Below, in pieces: positions 1 to 5,797 of a stretch of DNA of 5,876 nt. The position numbers and the translations under genes are program-made. Numbering within the stretch: position 1 is the first letter of the stretch; each line of letters opens with the position of its first letter. This DNA comes from Fimbriiglobus sp. (GTDB taxonomy: Bacteria > Planctomycetota > Planctomycetia > Gemmatales > Gemmataceae): assembly GCA_025352585.1 (NCBI GenBank), contig JANXTD010000280.1, forward strand, positions 1 through 5,876, in the 5' to 3' direction. A model generated the notes under the pieces. That model worked only from the letters and a program-made list of their open reading frames with translations, ran no database searches and had not been told where the DNA came from.

Positions 1-1
1 C

Positions 2-370
2 CCGGCGCACCCGTCGCTCGGGGCCACCCTACCCGCCGGCACCGTCCTCCAGTCCTGGGTGATGGAGTTCATCCTGACGCTCATGCTGATGGTCGTGATC
101 CTGAGCGTCTCGACCGGGGCGACGGAGAAAGGCATTTTGGCCGGGGTCGCGGTCGGGGCGGTGATCGCTCTGGAGGCGCTGTTCGCCGGGCCGGTGTCGG
201 GGGCGTCGATGAACCCGGCCCGGTCGCTCACCCCGGCGGTCGTCGCCGGGCGGCTGGACCACCTGTGGGTGTACCTCACGGCTCCGATAGCCGGGGCGTT
301 GGCGGGTGTGCTTGTCTGTGGCGTCATCCACGGTCCTAACGGCTGCTGCCAGCCCGATGGCGCAAAGTAA
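2..370 (+). CDS. Aquaporin / MIP-family channel, C-terminal part (5' end outside window)
   Basis: The frame is open from the left edge and ends at TAA 368-370, giving the last 122 residues of a membrane channel. They cover the fifth and sixth transmembrane helices and the second pore half-helix: a hydrophobic helix (about fragment residues 19-35), a GILAGVAVGAVIALEALFAG helix, then GASMNPARSLTP with the second NPA box at 212-220 and the selectivity-filter Arg right after it. The final helix is around WVYLTAPIAGALAGVLV. NPAR followed by Ser is closer to water-type aquaporins than to GlpF-type glycerol channels, which usually have Asp there. The tail holds a Cys-Cys pair just before the end. 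Channels of this family in arsenic operons (AqpS of Sinorhizobium meliloti) let arsenite, made by ArsC, leave the cell. The neighbours suggest that role here, but transport specificity cannot be read from sequence. The first NPA box and the start are off the window. Confidence 0.9.
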   Translation, partial: PAHPSLGATLPAGTVLQSWVMEFILTLMLMVVILSVSTGATEKGILAGVAVGAVIALEALFAGPVSGASMNPARSLTPAVVAGRLDHLWVYLTAPIAGALAGVLVCGVIHGPNGCCQPDGAK

Positions 371-387
371 TGAACCTTATCTTTGAT

Positions 388-391
388 GGAG
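388..391 (+). promoter_or_regulatory. Ribosome-binding site that selects ATG 398
   Basis: GGAG lies six bases before ATG 398. The in-frame alternatives, TTG 383 and ATG 386, have no purine-rich site at a proper distance, and the GGAG overlaps them. ATG 398 is therefore preferred as the start of the DUF6428-like gene. Confidence 0.6.
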
Positions 392-397
392 CAGATC

Positions 398-853
398 ATG
401 ATTCTTGACGACTTCGTCCGCGTTCTGAATGAGAACCCGGCGGCGGCACTGCACCTGATGTTGCCGGACGGCTCGTTCGTCCCGGCGCACTACCACGTCA
501 CCGAGGTCGGGCGGGTCCACAAGGACTTCATCGACTGCGGCGGCACGACCCGCTCCACGACGACGTGCGTGTTGCAGGTGTGGGTGGCCGACGACACCGA
601 CCACCGGCTCGACACGACGAAGCTGGCCACAATCGTCCGGCTCGCGGCCCCCCTGCTGAAGGCCACCGACCTGCCGGTCGAAGTCGAGTACGAGAACGGC
701 GTCGTGTCGCAGTTCCCGGTGGCCGCCGCCGAGGTCACGCCGTCCGGCGTCCTCCTGCACCTCGGCACGAAGCACACGGCTTGTCTGGCGATGGACCGCT
801 GTGGCGTCGGTGCGAAGGACGCCGCGTGCTGCACGACGCCCGGCTGTTGTTGA
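398..853 (+). CDS. DUF6428-like protein with cysteine-rich tail, arsenic operon partner
   Basis: The gene encodes 151 residues, starting 27 bases after the aquaporin stop and ending 26 bases before arsC, so the three are probably one transcript. The sequence matches what I remember of the DUF6428 family: an LPDGSFVPAHYHVTEVG segment (about 22-38), FIDCGGTTR (44-52), a QVW strand (60-62), an HRL motif (69-71) and TACLAMDRCG near the C-terminus (128-136). It has no signal peptide or membrane segment, so it should be cytoplasmic. Members are commonly seen beside arsR and arsenate reductase genes, but I know of no established biochemical role. Eight cysteines are visible (47, 57, 129, 135, 144, 145, 150, 151), and the chain ends with two Cys-Cys pairs, which could bind arsenite or another soft metal. 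Family assignment is from memory; function is inference. Confidence 0.8.
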   Translation: MILDDFVRVLNENPAAALHLMLPDGSFVPAHYHVTEVGRVHKDFIDCGGTTRSTTTCVLQVWVADDTDHRLDTTKLATIVRLAAPLLKATDLPVEVEYENGVVSQFPVAAAEVTPSGVLLHLGTKHTACLAMDRCGVGAKDAACCTTPGCC

Positions 854-867
854 TCCTTACCCCCTTC

Positions 868-872
868 GGGAG
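868..872 (+). promoter_or_regulatory. Ribosome-binding site of the broken arsC
   Basis: GGGAG sits seven bases before ATG 880. Translation initiation of the damaged gene therefore appears intact; only elongation is interrupted. Confidence 0.55.
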
Positions 873-879
873 CGACCGC

Positions 880-1272
880 ATGGGTCCGACCAAACTCGTC
901 CTGTTCGTCTGCGTCGAGAACAGCAACCGGAGCCAGATGGCCGAGGCGTTCGCCCGGATGCACGCCGGCGACGGGGTCGCGGCGGCGAGTTGCGGCTCCC
1001 GCCCCTCCGGGCGGGTGAACCCGCGCGCGGTCGAGTCCATGCGCGAGGTCGGGTACGACCTGACGACGCACACGTCGAAGTCGCTCGACCAGTTCAACGG
1101 CTAGGTAGTCGCGGTCACGATGGGGTGCGGCGACGAGTGCCCGCTGGTGTTGGCCGAGCGGCGGGAGGAGTGGCAAATCCCCGACCCGAAGGACATCCCG
1201 CCCGAGCAGTACCGCGAGGTCCGCGACCTGATCGAGCGGAAGGTGAAGGAACTGCTGGCGACGTTGTCATGA
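880..1272 (+). pseudogene. arsC: Arsenate reductase (LMW-phosphatase type) interrupted by an in-frame TAG
   Basis: The full frame has 129 sense codons plus the internal TAG, close to normal length for thioredoxin-linked arsenate reductases. These reduce arsenate to arsenite in the cytoplasm using three cysteines. The N-terminal part carries the P-loop VCVENSNRSQMAEAF, a CX5R motif with catalytic Cys11 and Arg17, followed by SCGSRPSGRVNPRAVESM. At 1102-1104 a TAG follows LDQFNG, truncating the product to 74 residues. Directly after it, in the same frame, the family sequence resumes with VTMGCGDECP, which holds the two relay cysteines, then EEWQIPDP and a typical LIERKVKELL C-terminal helix, ending at TGA 1270-1272. 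No frameshift is needed, so one substitution (for example TAC to TAG) would explain it. The short peptide lacks the relay cysteines and half the fold, so it should be inactive unless the stop is read through. A sequencing error cannot be excluded. Confidence 0.9.
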
Positions 1273-1291
1273 CTGGAGACGACGTTGCAAA

Positions 1292-1364
1292 GCGGGCCAC
1301 GCCGCCCCCCGCCCACCCGACGAGGGCCAGGATTCGTGAGCTATACGATTCGGGAGTGGCCCGC
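1292..1364. repeat. 9-bp perfect inverted repeat with 55-bp centre, after arsC
   Basis: GCGGGCCAC at 1292-1300 is matched by its exact reverse complement GTGGCCCGC at 1356-1364. The pairing can continue outside a left-hand bulge, GACGAC at 1278-1283 facing GTCGTC at 1365-1370. The 55-base centre contains two GATTCG copies. In RNA this would be a long-range stem starting within the last bases of arsC or just after it. It might help end the arsenic transcript, though no T-run follows, or be the scar of a small mobile element. Confidence 0.4.
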
Positions 1365-1447
1365 GTCGTCATACTGACCGGGGGACGACGCGAGCCAACT
1401 ACTCGCCCACGACGGCGACATCTTGGGAAACTACCGCGAAGTCGTCA

Positions 1448-1475
1448 TTGATTCCAGCCCAAACCGGCCTAGAAT
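1448..1475 (+). promoter_or_regulatory. Candidate sigma-70-type promoter for the gene at 1562
   Basis: TTGATT at 1448-1453 (four of six matches to TTGACA) and TAGAAT at 1470-1475 (five of six to TATAAT) are 16 bases apart, in the least GC-rich part of the spacer. Transcription would begin near 1482, leaving a leader of about 80 bases before ATG 1562. Planctomycete promoters are poorly characterised, so this is only a consensus match. Confidence 0.35.
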
Positions 1476-1502
1476 GACTTCAATCCAACGACTGGACTTC
1501 AA
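1476..1502 (+). repeat. Two direct copies of GACTTCAA, 19 bp apart
   Basis: GACTTCAA occurs at 1476-1483 and again at 1495-1502, a centre-to-centre distance of 19 bp, close to two helical turns. The pair starts immediately after the candidate -10 box, where a repressor binding as a dimer of same-facing units could act. It may equally be chance. Confidence 0.35.
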
Positions 1503-1561
1503 CAACCTGTTCTTGCCGTGATGATGATCCGACCGGCTAGGCGAAGCCCCCCGGCGGCGTC

Positions 1562-2437
1562 ATGACCCCACACGTTTGTTCCGCTTCCCAACTCCACGAC
1601 CGGCTACTGCTGATCCTCAGCGACTTGAAGGCGGGTATGCGCGCTGCCGCCCGAACGCTCAAGGAACTGCTGACGACCGGCGGATGGAGGACCTTCCTGG
1701 CCGACGACGGCAAAAGGGCCTTCGCCTCGTTCGACCTGTACGCGACCTCGCCCGCCCCGTCTGGCCTGGGCCTGACCCTGGACGAGGTCCGGGCCATCGC
1801 CCGCCTCGACCCCGCCTGCGAGATGCTCTTTAATCAAGAGACGGCCTCGGCGACCGGCGTCCACAAGGATAGCCGGGACAATGTCCCCGCCGCCCGCCAG
1901 GGCGGGAACTCCCGAGAGGCAGCCGACAGGCGTCTGATGCGGGAACGCCCGGACCTCGCGGCCAGGGTGGCGGCGGGCGAGATCAGTCGCCACGCCGCCT
2001 GCGTCCAGGCCGGTTGGCGGCGGGCGAGCCTGCAACTGGAGTCCGGCATGCCCGTTGACGCGGCGTTCGGAAGGCTGCTGAAGGCCGGTAGCGGCGACGG
2101 CGGCCAAGACCGCCTTCAGTGGGTGACGGACCTCGCGCGGTACATGGCCGTGTGGATGTTCGGCGAGGACGACGTTCGGCGTCTGGAGGGGCAGTACGAC
2201 GCGGGCGTCGGGCAGTCGTGCCACCCCGGCGGCGGCGACGGGTCCATCGGCCCGGACTCGACAGAGTGCCTTGAGGATCAGAGCCGGACGGTTGCGCATC
2301 AACAGCCCCCGGAGGCAGACGCACGCGGCCCGAAGGCGGAGGTTCGGGAGCCACTAGTCAAGCAGCCGCCCAGCGGGTCGTGGAACGCCGACGCGGGTTC
2401 TACCCCCGCGAGGGCGAGCAGGAAGAGCCGAGCCTGA
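1562..2437 (+). CDS. Hypothetical protein with helix-turn-helix-like central segment
   Basis: The gene encodes 291 residues. An in-frame TAG at 1538-1540 leaves ATG 1562 as the only ATG start near the beginning; its ribosome site is weak. I cannot name the family. Residues 10-40 form an amphipathic helix, followed by a GGWRTFLADDGKRAFASF block (40-57) and a hydrophilic linker. The segment at about 125-155 (RERPDLAARVAAGEISRHAACVQAGWRR) resembles the helix-turn-helix-like region of proteins that are frequent in planctomycetes and cyanobacteria and often near mobile elements; that resemblance is from memory. Residues 160-210 are again helical (RLLKAG, ARYMAVWMFGEDDVRRLEG). The last 75 or so residues are low in hydrophobic content, rich in Pro, Gly, Ser and Arg, and look unstructured. 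No signal peptide or membrane helix is visible. It probably binds nucleic acid, but this is inference. It is not obviously part of either metal unit. Confidence 0.6.
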   Translation: MTPHVCSASQLHDRLLLILSDLKAGMRAAARTLKELLTTGGWRTFLADDGKRAFASFDLYATSPAPSGLGLTLDEVRAIARLDPACEMLFNQETASATGVHKDSRDNVPAARQGGNSREAADRRLMRERPDLAARVAAGEISRHAACVQAGWRRASLQLESGMPVDAAFGRLLKAGSGDGGQDRLQWVTDLARYMAVWMFGEDDVRRLEGQYDAGVGQSCHPGGGDGSIGPDSTECLEDQSRTVAHQQPPEADARGPKAEVREPLVKQPPSGSWNADAGSTPARASRKSRA

Positions 2438-2737
2438 CCGTATGTCGCCAGCTTTCCGGGGCGTCCAAGGCCGGCCCTCCAGGTTGTCCCGAGGAGCGCC
2501 CTGGCGGCGGTGGCGACCGAGTGCAGCAAGAACGTCGTAGAACTCCTCCAGGCGGTCCGCGACCACCTCGCCGGCTGGCACTGAAGTGCGCGGTCGGCCT
2601 TGTTCGAGCTTGCCCGCGCGTGGTCGCCGACCGCCACCGCGGGCGGCCAGCAGAGCGGCGACGCGGCGGAACGCAGGCCGGTCTCCGGCGACACGTCGCC
2701 CGCGCCCGGCAGATCGACCCCGAGTGCCGTCGGGACC
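2438..2737. other. Convergent intergenic region between the hypothetical gene and the copper ATPase gene
   Basis: There is no gene I can support in these 300 bases. The + strand frame of the preceding gene stays open after its TGA (2435-2437) until TGA 2582-2584 and reads as a plausible amphipathic helix (ATECSKNVVELLQAVRDHL), but it has no start codon with a ribosome site. GGCGAC at 2687-2692 faces GTCGCC at 2695-2700, a short stem about 40 bases past the stop of the ATPase gene. It has no T-run, so it is only a weak candidate for transcript end. Confidence 0.5.
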
Positions 2738-5059
2738 TCACGACAGGTCCACCGCCCGCAGCCGCAGGGCGTTGACGACGACCGAGACGGAACTCAAGCT
2801 CATCGCCGCCGCGGCGACCATCGGGTTGAGTAGCAGGTGTTCCGAGATCGGGTACAGGACGCCCGCCGCGATTGGCACCCCGAGGGCGTTGTAGGCGAAC
2901 GCGAAGAACAGGTTCTGGCGGATGTTCCGCATCGTCGCCCGGCCCAGCGCGATCGCCTTCACGATCCCCCGCAGGTCGCCCCGCACCAGCGTCACCCCCG
3001 ACGACTCGATGGCCACGTCCGTGCCGGTGCCCATCGCGACCCCGACATCGGCCTCGGCCAGGGCGGGGGCGTCGTTGATGCCGTCGCCGGCCATCGCCAC
3101 CCGCCGGCCCTCGGCCCGCAACGCCTTGACGCGGTCGTGCTTGTCCTCGGGGCGGACGCCGGCCTGGAACTCGGTGATGCCGAGCGTCTCGGCGACGGTG
3201 CGGGCCGTCCGCTCGTTGTCGCCGGTCAGCATGATGACGCGCAGCCCGAGGGCGCGGAGCGACCGCAGGGCCTCGGGCGTCGTGCTTTTGATCGGGTCGG
3301 ACACCGCCACCAGCCCGGCCAGCCGCCCGCCGACCGCGACGAACACCACCGTGCGGCCCCGCCGCTGCAACTCCTCCGCCCGCCCGTCCAGGGCGTCGAG
3401 GCCCGCGACCCCCTCGCGTTCGAGCAGCGACCGCTGCCCGACCAGGACCGCGCGGCCCTCGACCGTGCCGCGGACCCCGCCGCCCGTCACCGACTCGAAC
3501 CCGTCTACGGGCGGCGGGGCGATTTGGCGGTCCGCGGCCCCCTGGAGGACGGCTCGGGCGAGCGGGTGTTCGCTGTGCCGCTCGGCGGCGGCGGCGAACC
3601 GGATCACGTCGGCCTCGGCGAACGACGCCGCGGGGACGCACTCGGTCAGCCGCGGGCGGCCCTCCGTCAGCGTCCCGGTCTTATCGACCACGACGGTATC
3701 GACCCGCTCCAGCCGCTCCAGCACCTCGGCGTTCCGGACGAGGACGCCCTCCCTGGCCCCCCGGCCCACGCCGACCATGATCGACATCGGGGTGGCGAGG
3801 CCGAGGGCGCACGGGCAGGCGATGATGAGCACCGCGACCGCGTTGACGAACGCCCAGGCGAGGGCCGGCTGCTCCGGCTGGAGGGCGGCCCACGCCGCGA
3901 AGGTGAGGGCGGCGGCCAGCACCACGGCGGGGACGAAGTAGCCCGCCACCCGGTCCACGACCTTCTGGATCGGGGCGCGGCTCCGCTGGGCGTCGCCCAC
4001 CATCCCGACGATCCGGGCCAGGACGGTGTCGTGGCCGACCTTCTCGGCCACCATGAGGAACGAGCCGGTCTGGTTGACCGTCCCGCCGACCACCCGGTCG
4101 CCCGCGGCCTTCTCCGCGGGCAGCGGCTCGCCCGTGACCATCGACTCATCGACCACGCTGCGCCCGTCCGTCCGTTGGCCGTCCACCGGGACCCTCTCGC
4201 CGGGGCGGACGCGGAGCACGTCGCCGGGGCGGACCGCGTCGAGCGGCGCGTCCCGCTCCTCGCCGTTGGTTACGATCCGGGCCGTGGGCGGGGCCAGCGA
4301 GAGCAGTCCGCGGATGGCCGCCCCCGTGCGGCCCCTGGCCCGCAACTCCAGCACCTGGCCGAGCAGCACCAGGGTGACGATCACCGCACCGGCCTCGAAG
4401 TACACCTCGACCTGGCCGTGCCGGCGGAAGCCGTCGGGGAACAGGCCGGGGGCCAGGACCGCGACCAGGCTGTACGAGTACGCGGCCCCGACCCCCAGCG
4501 AGATGAGTGTGAACATGTTGAGGTTGCGGGACGCGACGGACCGCCCGCCCCGCGCGAAGAACGGCCACCCACACCAGAGCACGACTGGGGTACTCAGGAG
4601 CAGTTGCAGCCGCGGGGAGAGGCCGCCCAGCCGGTCGCCCACCGGCACCCCGAGCATCGGCAGCATCGCCAGCAGGAGCAGCGGGGCGGTCAGCGCCGCG
4701 GCCACCCGGAACCGGCGGGTCATGTCGGCCAGTTCCGGGTCTTCGCCGTCGCCGGCTCGAATCGTTTTCGGCTCCAAGGCCATCCCGCAGACGGGGCACG
4801 CCCCCGGCCCGACCCGCTCGACCTGCGGGTGCATCGGGCAGGTGTAGACGACCTCGCCCGCGGCGGCGTTCGAGGCGGGGGCCGGCTCGGTTGGGTGGCG
4901 TTCGTGTCCTGGCGGCGGGCCGCCGTCGTGGGCGACCTCGCCGGCGAGAAACGCCCGCCGGCAGCGGTCGCCGCAAAAGTAGAACGCCTGGCCGCCGCGG
5001 TCGGCCCGCAGCGCGGTCGCCTCGTTGACGGTCATCCCGCACACGGGGTCGGTTGCCAT
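2738..5059 (-). CDS. copA: Cu(I)/Ag(I)-type P1B ATPase with N-terminal YHS and cysteine-rich metal-binding modules
   Basis: The gene encodes 773 residues of an inner-membrane heavy-metal pump that exports monovalent copper (or silver) using ATP. Residues 3-45 are a YHS domain ([18 protein letters not shown]), in place of the usual HMA domain. A His-rich linker leads to a second module, YTCPMHP (72-78) with [10 protein letters not shown] (88-97). Eight membrane helices follow at about 116-136, 150-168, 180-205, 218-240, 372-394, 402-427, 712-735 and 742-765. The actuator has TGEP (309-312), helix 6 has the CPC metal site (415-417), the phosphorylation motif is DKTGT (459-463), the nucleotide site has SEHPL (496-500), and the hinge has GDGINDAP (658-665). 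YN in helix 7 (723-724) and MSLSS in helix 8 (753-757) are the Cu(I)-transport signature. ATG 5059 is chosen because it begins the YHS domain and has a good ribosome site; an upstream ATG at 5134 would only add a non-conserved stretch. It lies downstream of the double-HMA gene, probably in one operon. All motifs are intact. The symbol copA is generic. Confidence 0.95.
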   Translation of the reverse strand: MATDPVCGMTVNEATALRADRGGQAFYFCGDRCRRAFLAGEVAHDGGPPPGHERHPTEPAPASNAAAGEVVYTCPMHPQVERVGPGACPVCGMALEPKTIRAGDGEDPELADMTRRFRVAAALTAPLLLLAMLPMLGVPVGDRLGGLSPRLQLLLSTPVVLWCGWPFFARGGRSVASRNLNMFTLISLGVGAAYSYSLVAVLAPGLFPDGFRRHGQVEVYFEAGAVIVTLVLLGQVLELRARGRTGAAIRGLLSLAPPTARIVTNGEERDAPLDAVRPGDVLRVRPGERVPVDGQRTDGRSVVDESMVTGEPLPAEKAAGDRVVGGTVNQTGSFLMVAEKVGHDTVLARIVGMVGDAQRSRAPIQKVVDRVAGYFVPAVVLAAALTFAAWAALQPEQPALAWAFVNAVAVLIIACPCALGLATPMSIMVGVGRGAREGVLVRNAEVLERLERVDTVVVDKTGTLTEGRPRLTECVPAASFAEADVIRFAAAAERHSEHPLARAVLQGAADRQIAPPPVDGFESVTGGGVRGTVEGRAVLVGQRSLLEREGVAGLDALDGRAEELQRRGRTVVFVAVGGRLAGLVAVSDPIKSTTPEALRSLRALGLRVIMLTGDNERTARTVAETLGITEFQAGVRPEDKHDRVKALRAEGRRVAMAGDGINDAPALAEADVGVAMGTGTDVAIESSGVTLVRGDLRGIVKAIALGRATMRNIRQNLFFAFAYNALGVPIAAGVLYPISEHLLLNPMVAAAAMSLSSVSVVVNALRLRAVDLS

Positions 5060-5186
5060 ACTGGATCGCCTCTCGGGTCGGCAGGTTTCCGGCCCGCGAA
5101 TCGGGTCGGTCGGGTGATTGGGGTGGGAGGCCACCCGTGCGGGGCGGCGGGGGACGCGCGTCCGCCCCCCGGCCCGAACCGGCGGG
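5060..5186 (-). other. Intercistronic gap with two stem-loops between the double-HMA gene and the ATPase gene
   Basis: The 127-bp gap holds two potential hairpins. GGGTGG at 5121-5126 pairs with CCACCC at 5131-5136 across a four-base loop. GGACGCGCGTCC at 5152-5163 is a perfect palindrome whose stem can extend over 5149-5167 with one bulged base. Neither is followed by a T-run on the - strand, so they do not look like standard intrinsic terminators. They might instead separate or stabilise the two parts of one message. High G+C makes chance pairing common here. Confidence 0.45.
5069..5074 (-). promoter_or_regulatory. Ribosome-binding site that selects the ATPase start at 5059
   Basis: Read on the - strand, GAGAGG ends nine bases before ATG 5059. 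This supports the shorter 773-residue product over the version starting at 5134. Confidence 0.55.
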
Positions 5187-5729
5187 CTACTTCGCGTCCC
5201 CGACCTTGACGTGGAAGCCGGCCTTGTTCAGGGCCTTGACCAGGTCGCCCGCGTCGAACTCGCCGGTCACCTCGGCGGAACTGACCTTCGCCTTGGCGGC
5301 GACCCCGGCCACCCCCTTCACGCCGTTGACCGCGGCCTTGAGCGACTTCACGCAGCCGCCGCACGAGTTGTGGAACCCGGTCACGGTCAGCGTCTTGACC
5401 GTGCCGGCCTTGACGCCGCTGTCGTCTTTGAAGGCGTACCCCTTGTCCTTCCCCGGATCGCCGCGGAACCCCGCCGCGGCCAGGGCGTCGAGTGCCTTTT
5501 GGGCCGCTTTGGCGTCCGCCGCGGTGAATGTGGCCGAGGTGGTCTTCACGTCGGTCGAGACGCCGGTGACGCCCCCGACCTTGCCGAGAACGGTGGCCAC
5601 TTCCTCGGCACACCCGTCGCAGCACATGTGGACGTTTTTGAGTTCCACCTTCTCGGCGGCGGTCGATGCCCCCGCGTTCGCCAGGGCGGCCACGGCGATT
5701 ACGCCCATCAGCGTCAGGACTCGGATCAT
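5187..5729 (-). CDS. Exported protein with two heavy-metal-associated (HMA) domains
   Basis: The gene encodes 180 residues. A signal peptide is clear: Arg3, a hydrophobic stretch at 4-17, then small residues with likely cleavage after ANA (17-19) or TAA (23-25). The mature protein holds two ferredoxin-like HMA domains. The first (about 27-90) has MCCDGC, giving the MxCxxC copper site with Cys37 and Cys40 and an extra Cys36. The second (about 110-178) has NSCGGC with Cys123 and Cys126, but Asn replaces the usual Met two positions before the first Cys. Isolated HMA domains are normally cytoplasmic chaperones or parts of ATPases; here the signal peptide puts them outside the inner membrane. Placed just upstream of a copper ATPase gene, it probably receives or buffers exported copper. 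The start is firm, with AGGAG six bases before ATG 5729. Mercury binding (MerP-like) is an alternative, but no mer gene is visible. Confidence 0.88.
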   Translation of the reverse strand: MIRVLTLMGVIAVAALANAGASTAAEKVELKNVHMCCDGCAEEVATVLGKVGGVTGVSTDVKTTSATFTAADAKAAQKALDALAAAGFRGDPGKDKGYAFKDDSGVKAGTVKTLTVTGFHNSCGGCVKSLKAAVNGVKGVAGVAAKAKVSSAEVTGEFDAGDLVKALNKAGFHVKVGDAK

Positions 5730-5735
5730 GTCACA

Positions 5736-5740
5736 CTCCT
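5736..5740 (-). promoter_or_regulatory. Strong ribosome-binding site of the double-HMA gene
   Basis: AGGAG on the - strand is six bases from ATG 5729. It starts two bases after the 3' side of a 7-bp hairpin (5743-5762), so folding of the leader could limit ribosome access. Confidence 0.7.
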
Positions 5741-5742
5741 GT

Positions 5743-5762
5743 GGCGGCGTGGATGCGCCGCC
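5743..5762 (-). promoter_or_regulatory. 7-bp stem-loop abutting the ribosome-binding site
   Basis: GGCGGCG at 5743-5749 and CGCCGCC at 5756-5762 form a perfect 7-bp stem with a six-base loop. In the - strand message it ends two bases before AGGAG. It could control translation of the copper unit or simply protect the message. No known riboswitch was recognised. Confidence 0.5.
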
Positions 5763-5781
5763 CGTTTGCTCGCCTGGGTCC

Positions 5782-5797
5782 GGTTGCTACGGCAACC
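5782..5797. promoter_or_regulatory. 16-bp dyad: stem-loop or operator upstream of the copper unit
   Basis: GGTTGC at 5782-5787 and GCAACC at 5792-5797 are perfect inverted halves around four bases. As + strand RNA the loop is UACG closed by C-G, a very stable UNCG-type tetraloop. As DNA the 16-bp dyad, about 50 bp before the HMA start, is placed where a metal-responsive regulator could bind. It does not match the CueR or CsoR operator patterns that I remember. Confidence 0.45.

Larger units (their letters stand above)
1273..1561. other. Non-coding spacer between arsC and the next gene
   Basis: This 289-bp stretch has no convincing gene. Its right half (about 1415-1530) is clearly poorer in G+C than the rest of the window. 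A 60-codon frame starts at ATG 1269, overlapping the arsC stop, but soon becomes an Arg- and Pro-rich string typical of chance frames. Another frame, open from 1378 to TGA 1519-1521, reads more like protein (it includes ILGNYREVVIDSS) but has no start with a ribosome site and is only 47 codons long; it could be the remnant of a lost arsenic gene. The spacer also holds an inverted repeat, a candidate promoter and direct repeats, listed separately. Confidence 0.6.

Noticed and set aside
861..872. A TTCG tetraloop hairpin just before arsC.
   Set aside because: Only two base pairs can form around the loop; the GGGAG is better explained as a ribosome-binding site.
1102..1104. Recoding of TAG as an amino acid such as pyrrolysine.
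   Set aside because: No recoding element is visible, LMW-type ArsC is not known to need it, and a one-base mutation or sequencing error is simpler.
1269..1451. A 60-codon frame starting at an ATG that overlaps the arsC stop, as in translationally coupled genes.
   Set aside because: No ribosome site beyond the overlap, no family resemblance, and the second half turns into an Arg-rich string typical of a chance frame.
2387..2423. GCGGG-TTCTACC-CCCGC resembles a tRNA T-arm followed by a seven-base acceptor half, suggesting a tRNA gene or attachment-site remnant.
   Set aside because: The loop has T where a purine is expected, and upstream I could find no matching acceptor half, anticodon stem or D-arm.
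2400..3641. A 413-residue - strand frame overlapping the ATPase gene.
   Set aside because: It is an Arg-, Gly- and Pro-rich shadow frame; all P-type ATPase motifs lie in the other frame.
2837..5209. A 790-residue open frame on the + strand opposite the copper ATPase.
   Set aside because: It is the mirror of a strongly conserved gene in GC-rich DNA; its product is low-complexity Arg, Pro, Gly, His and Asp with no recognisable domain.
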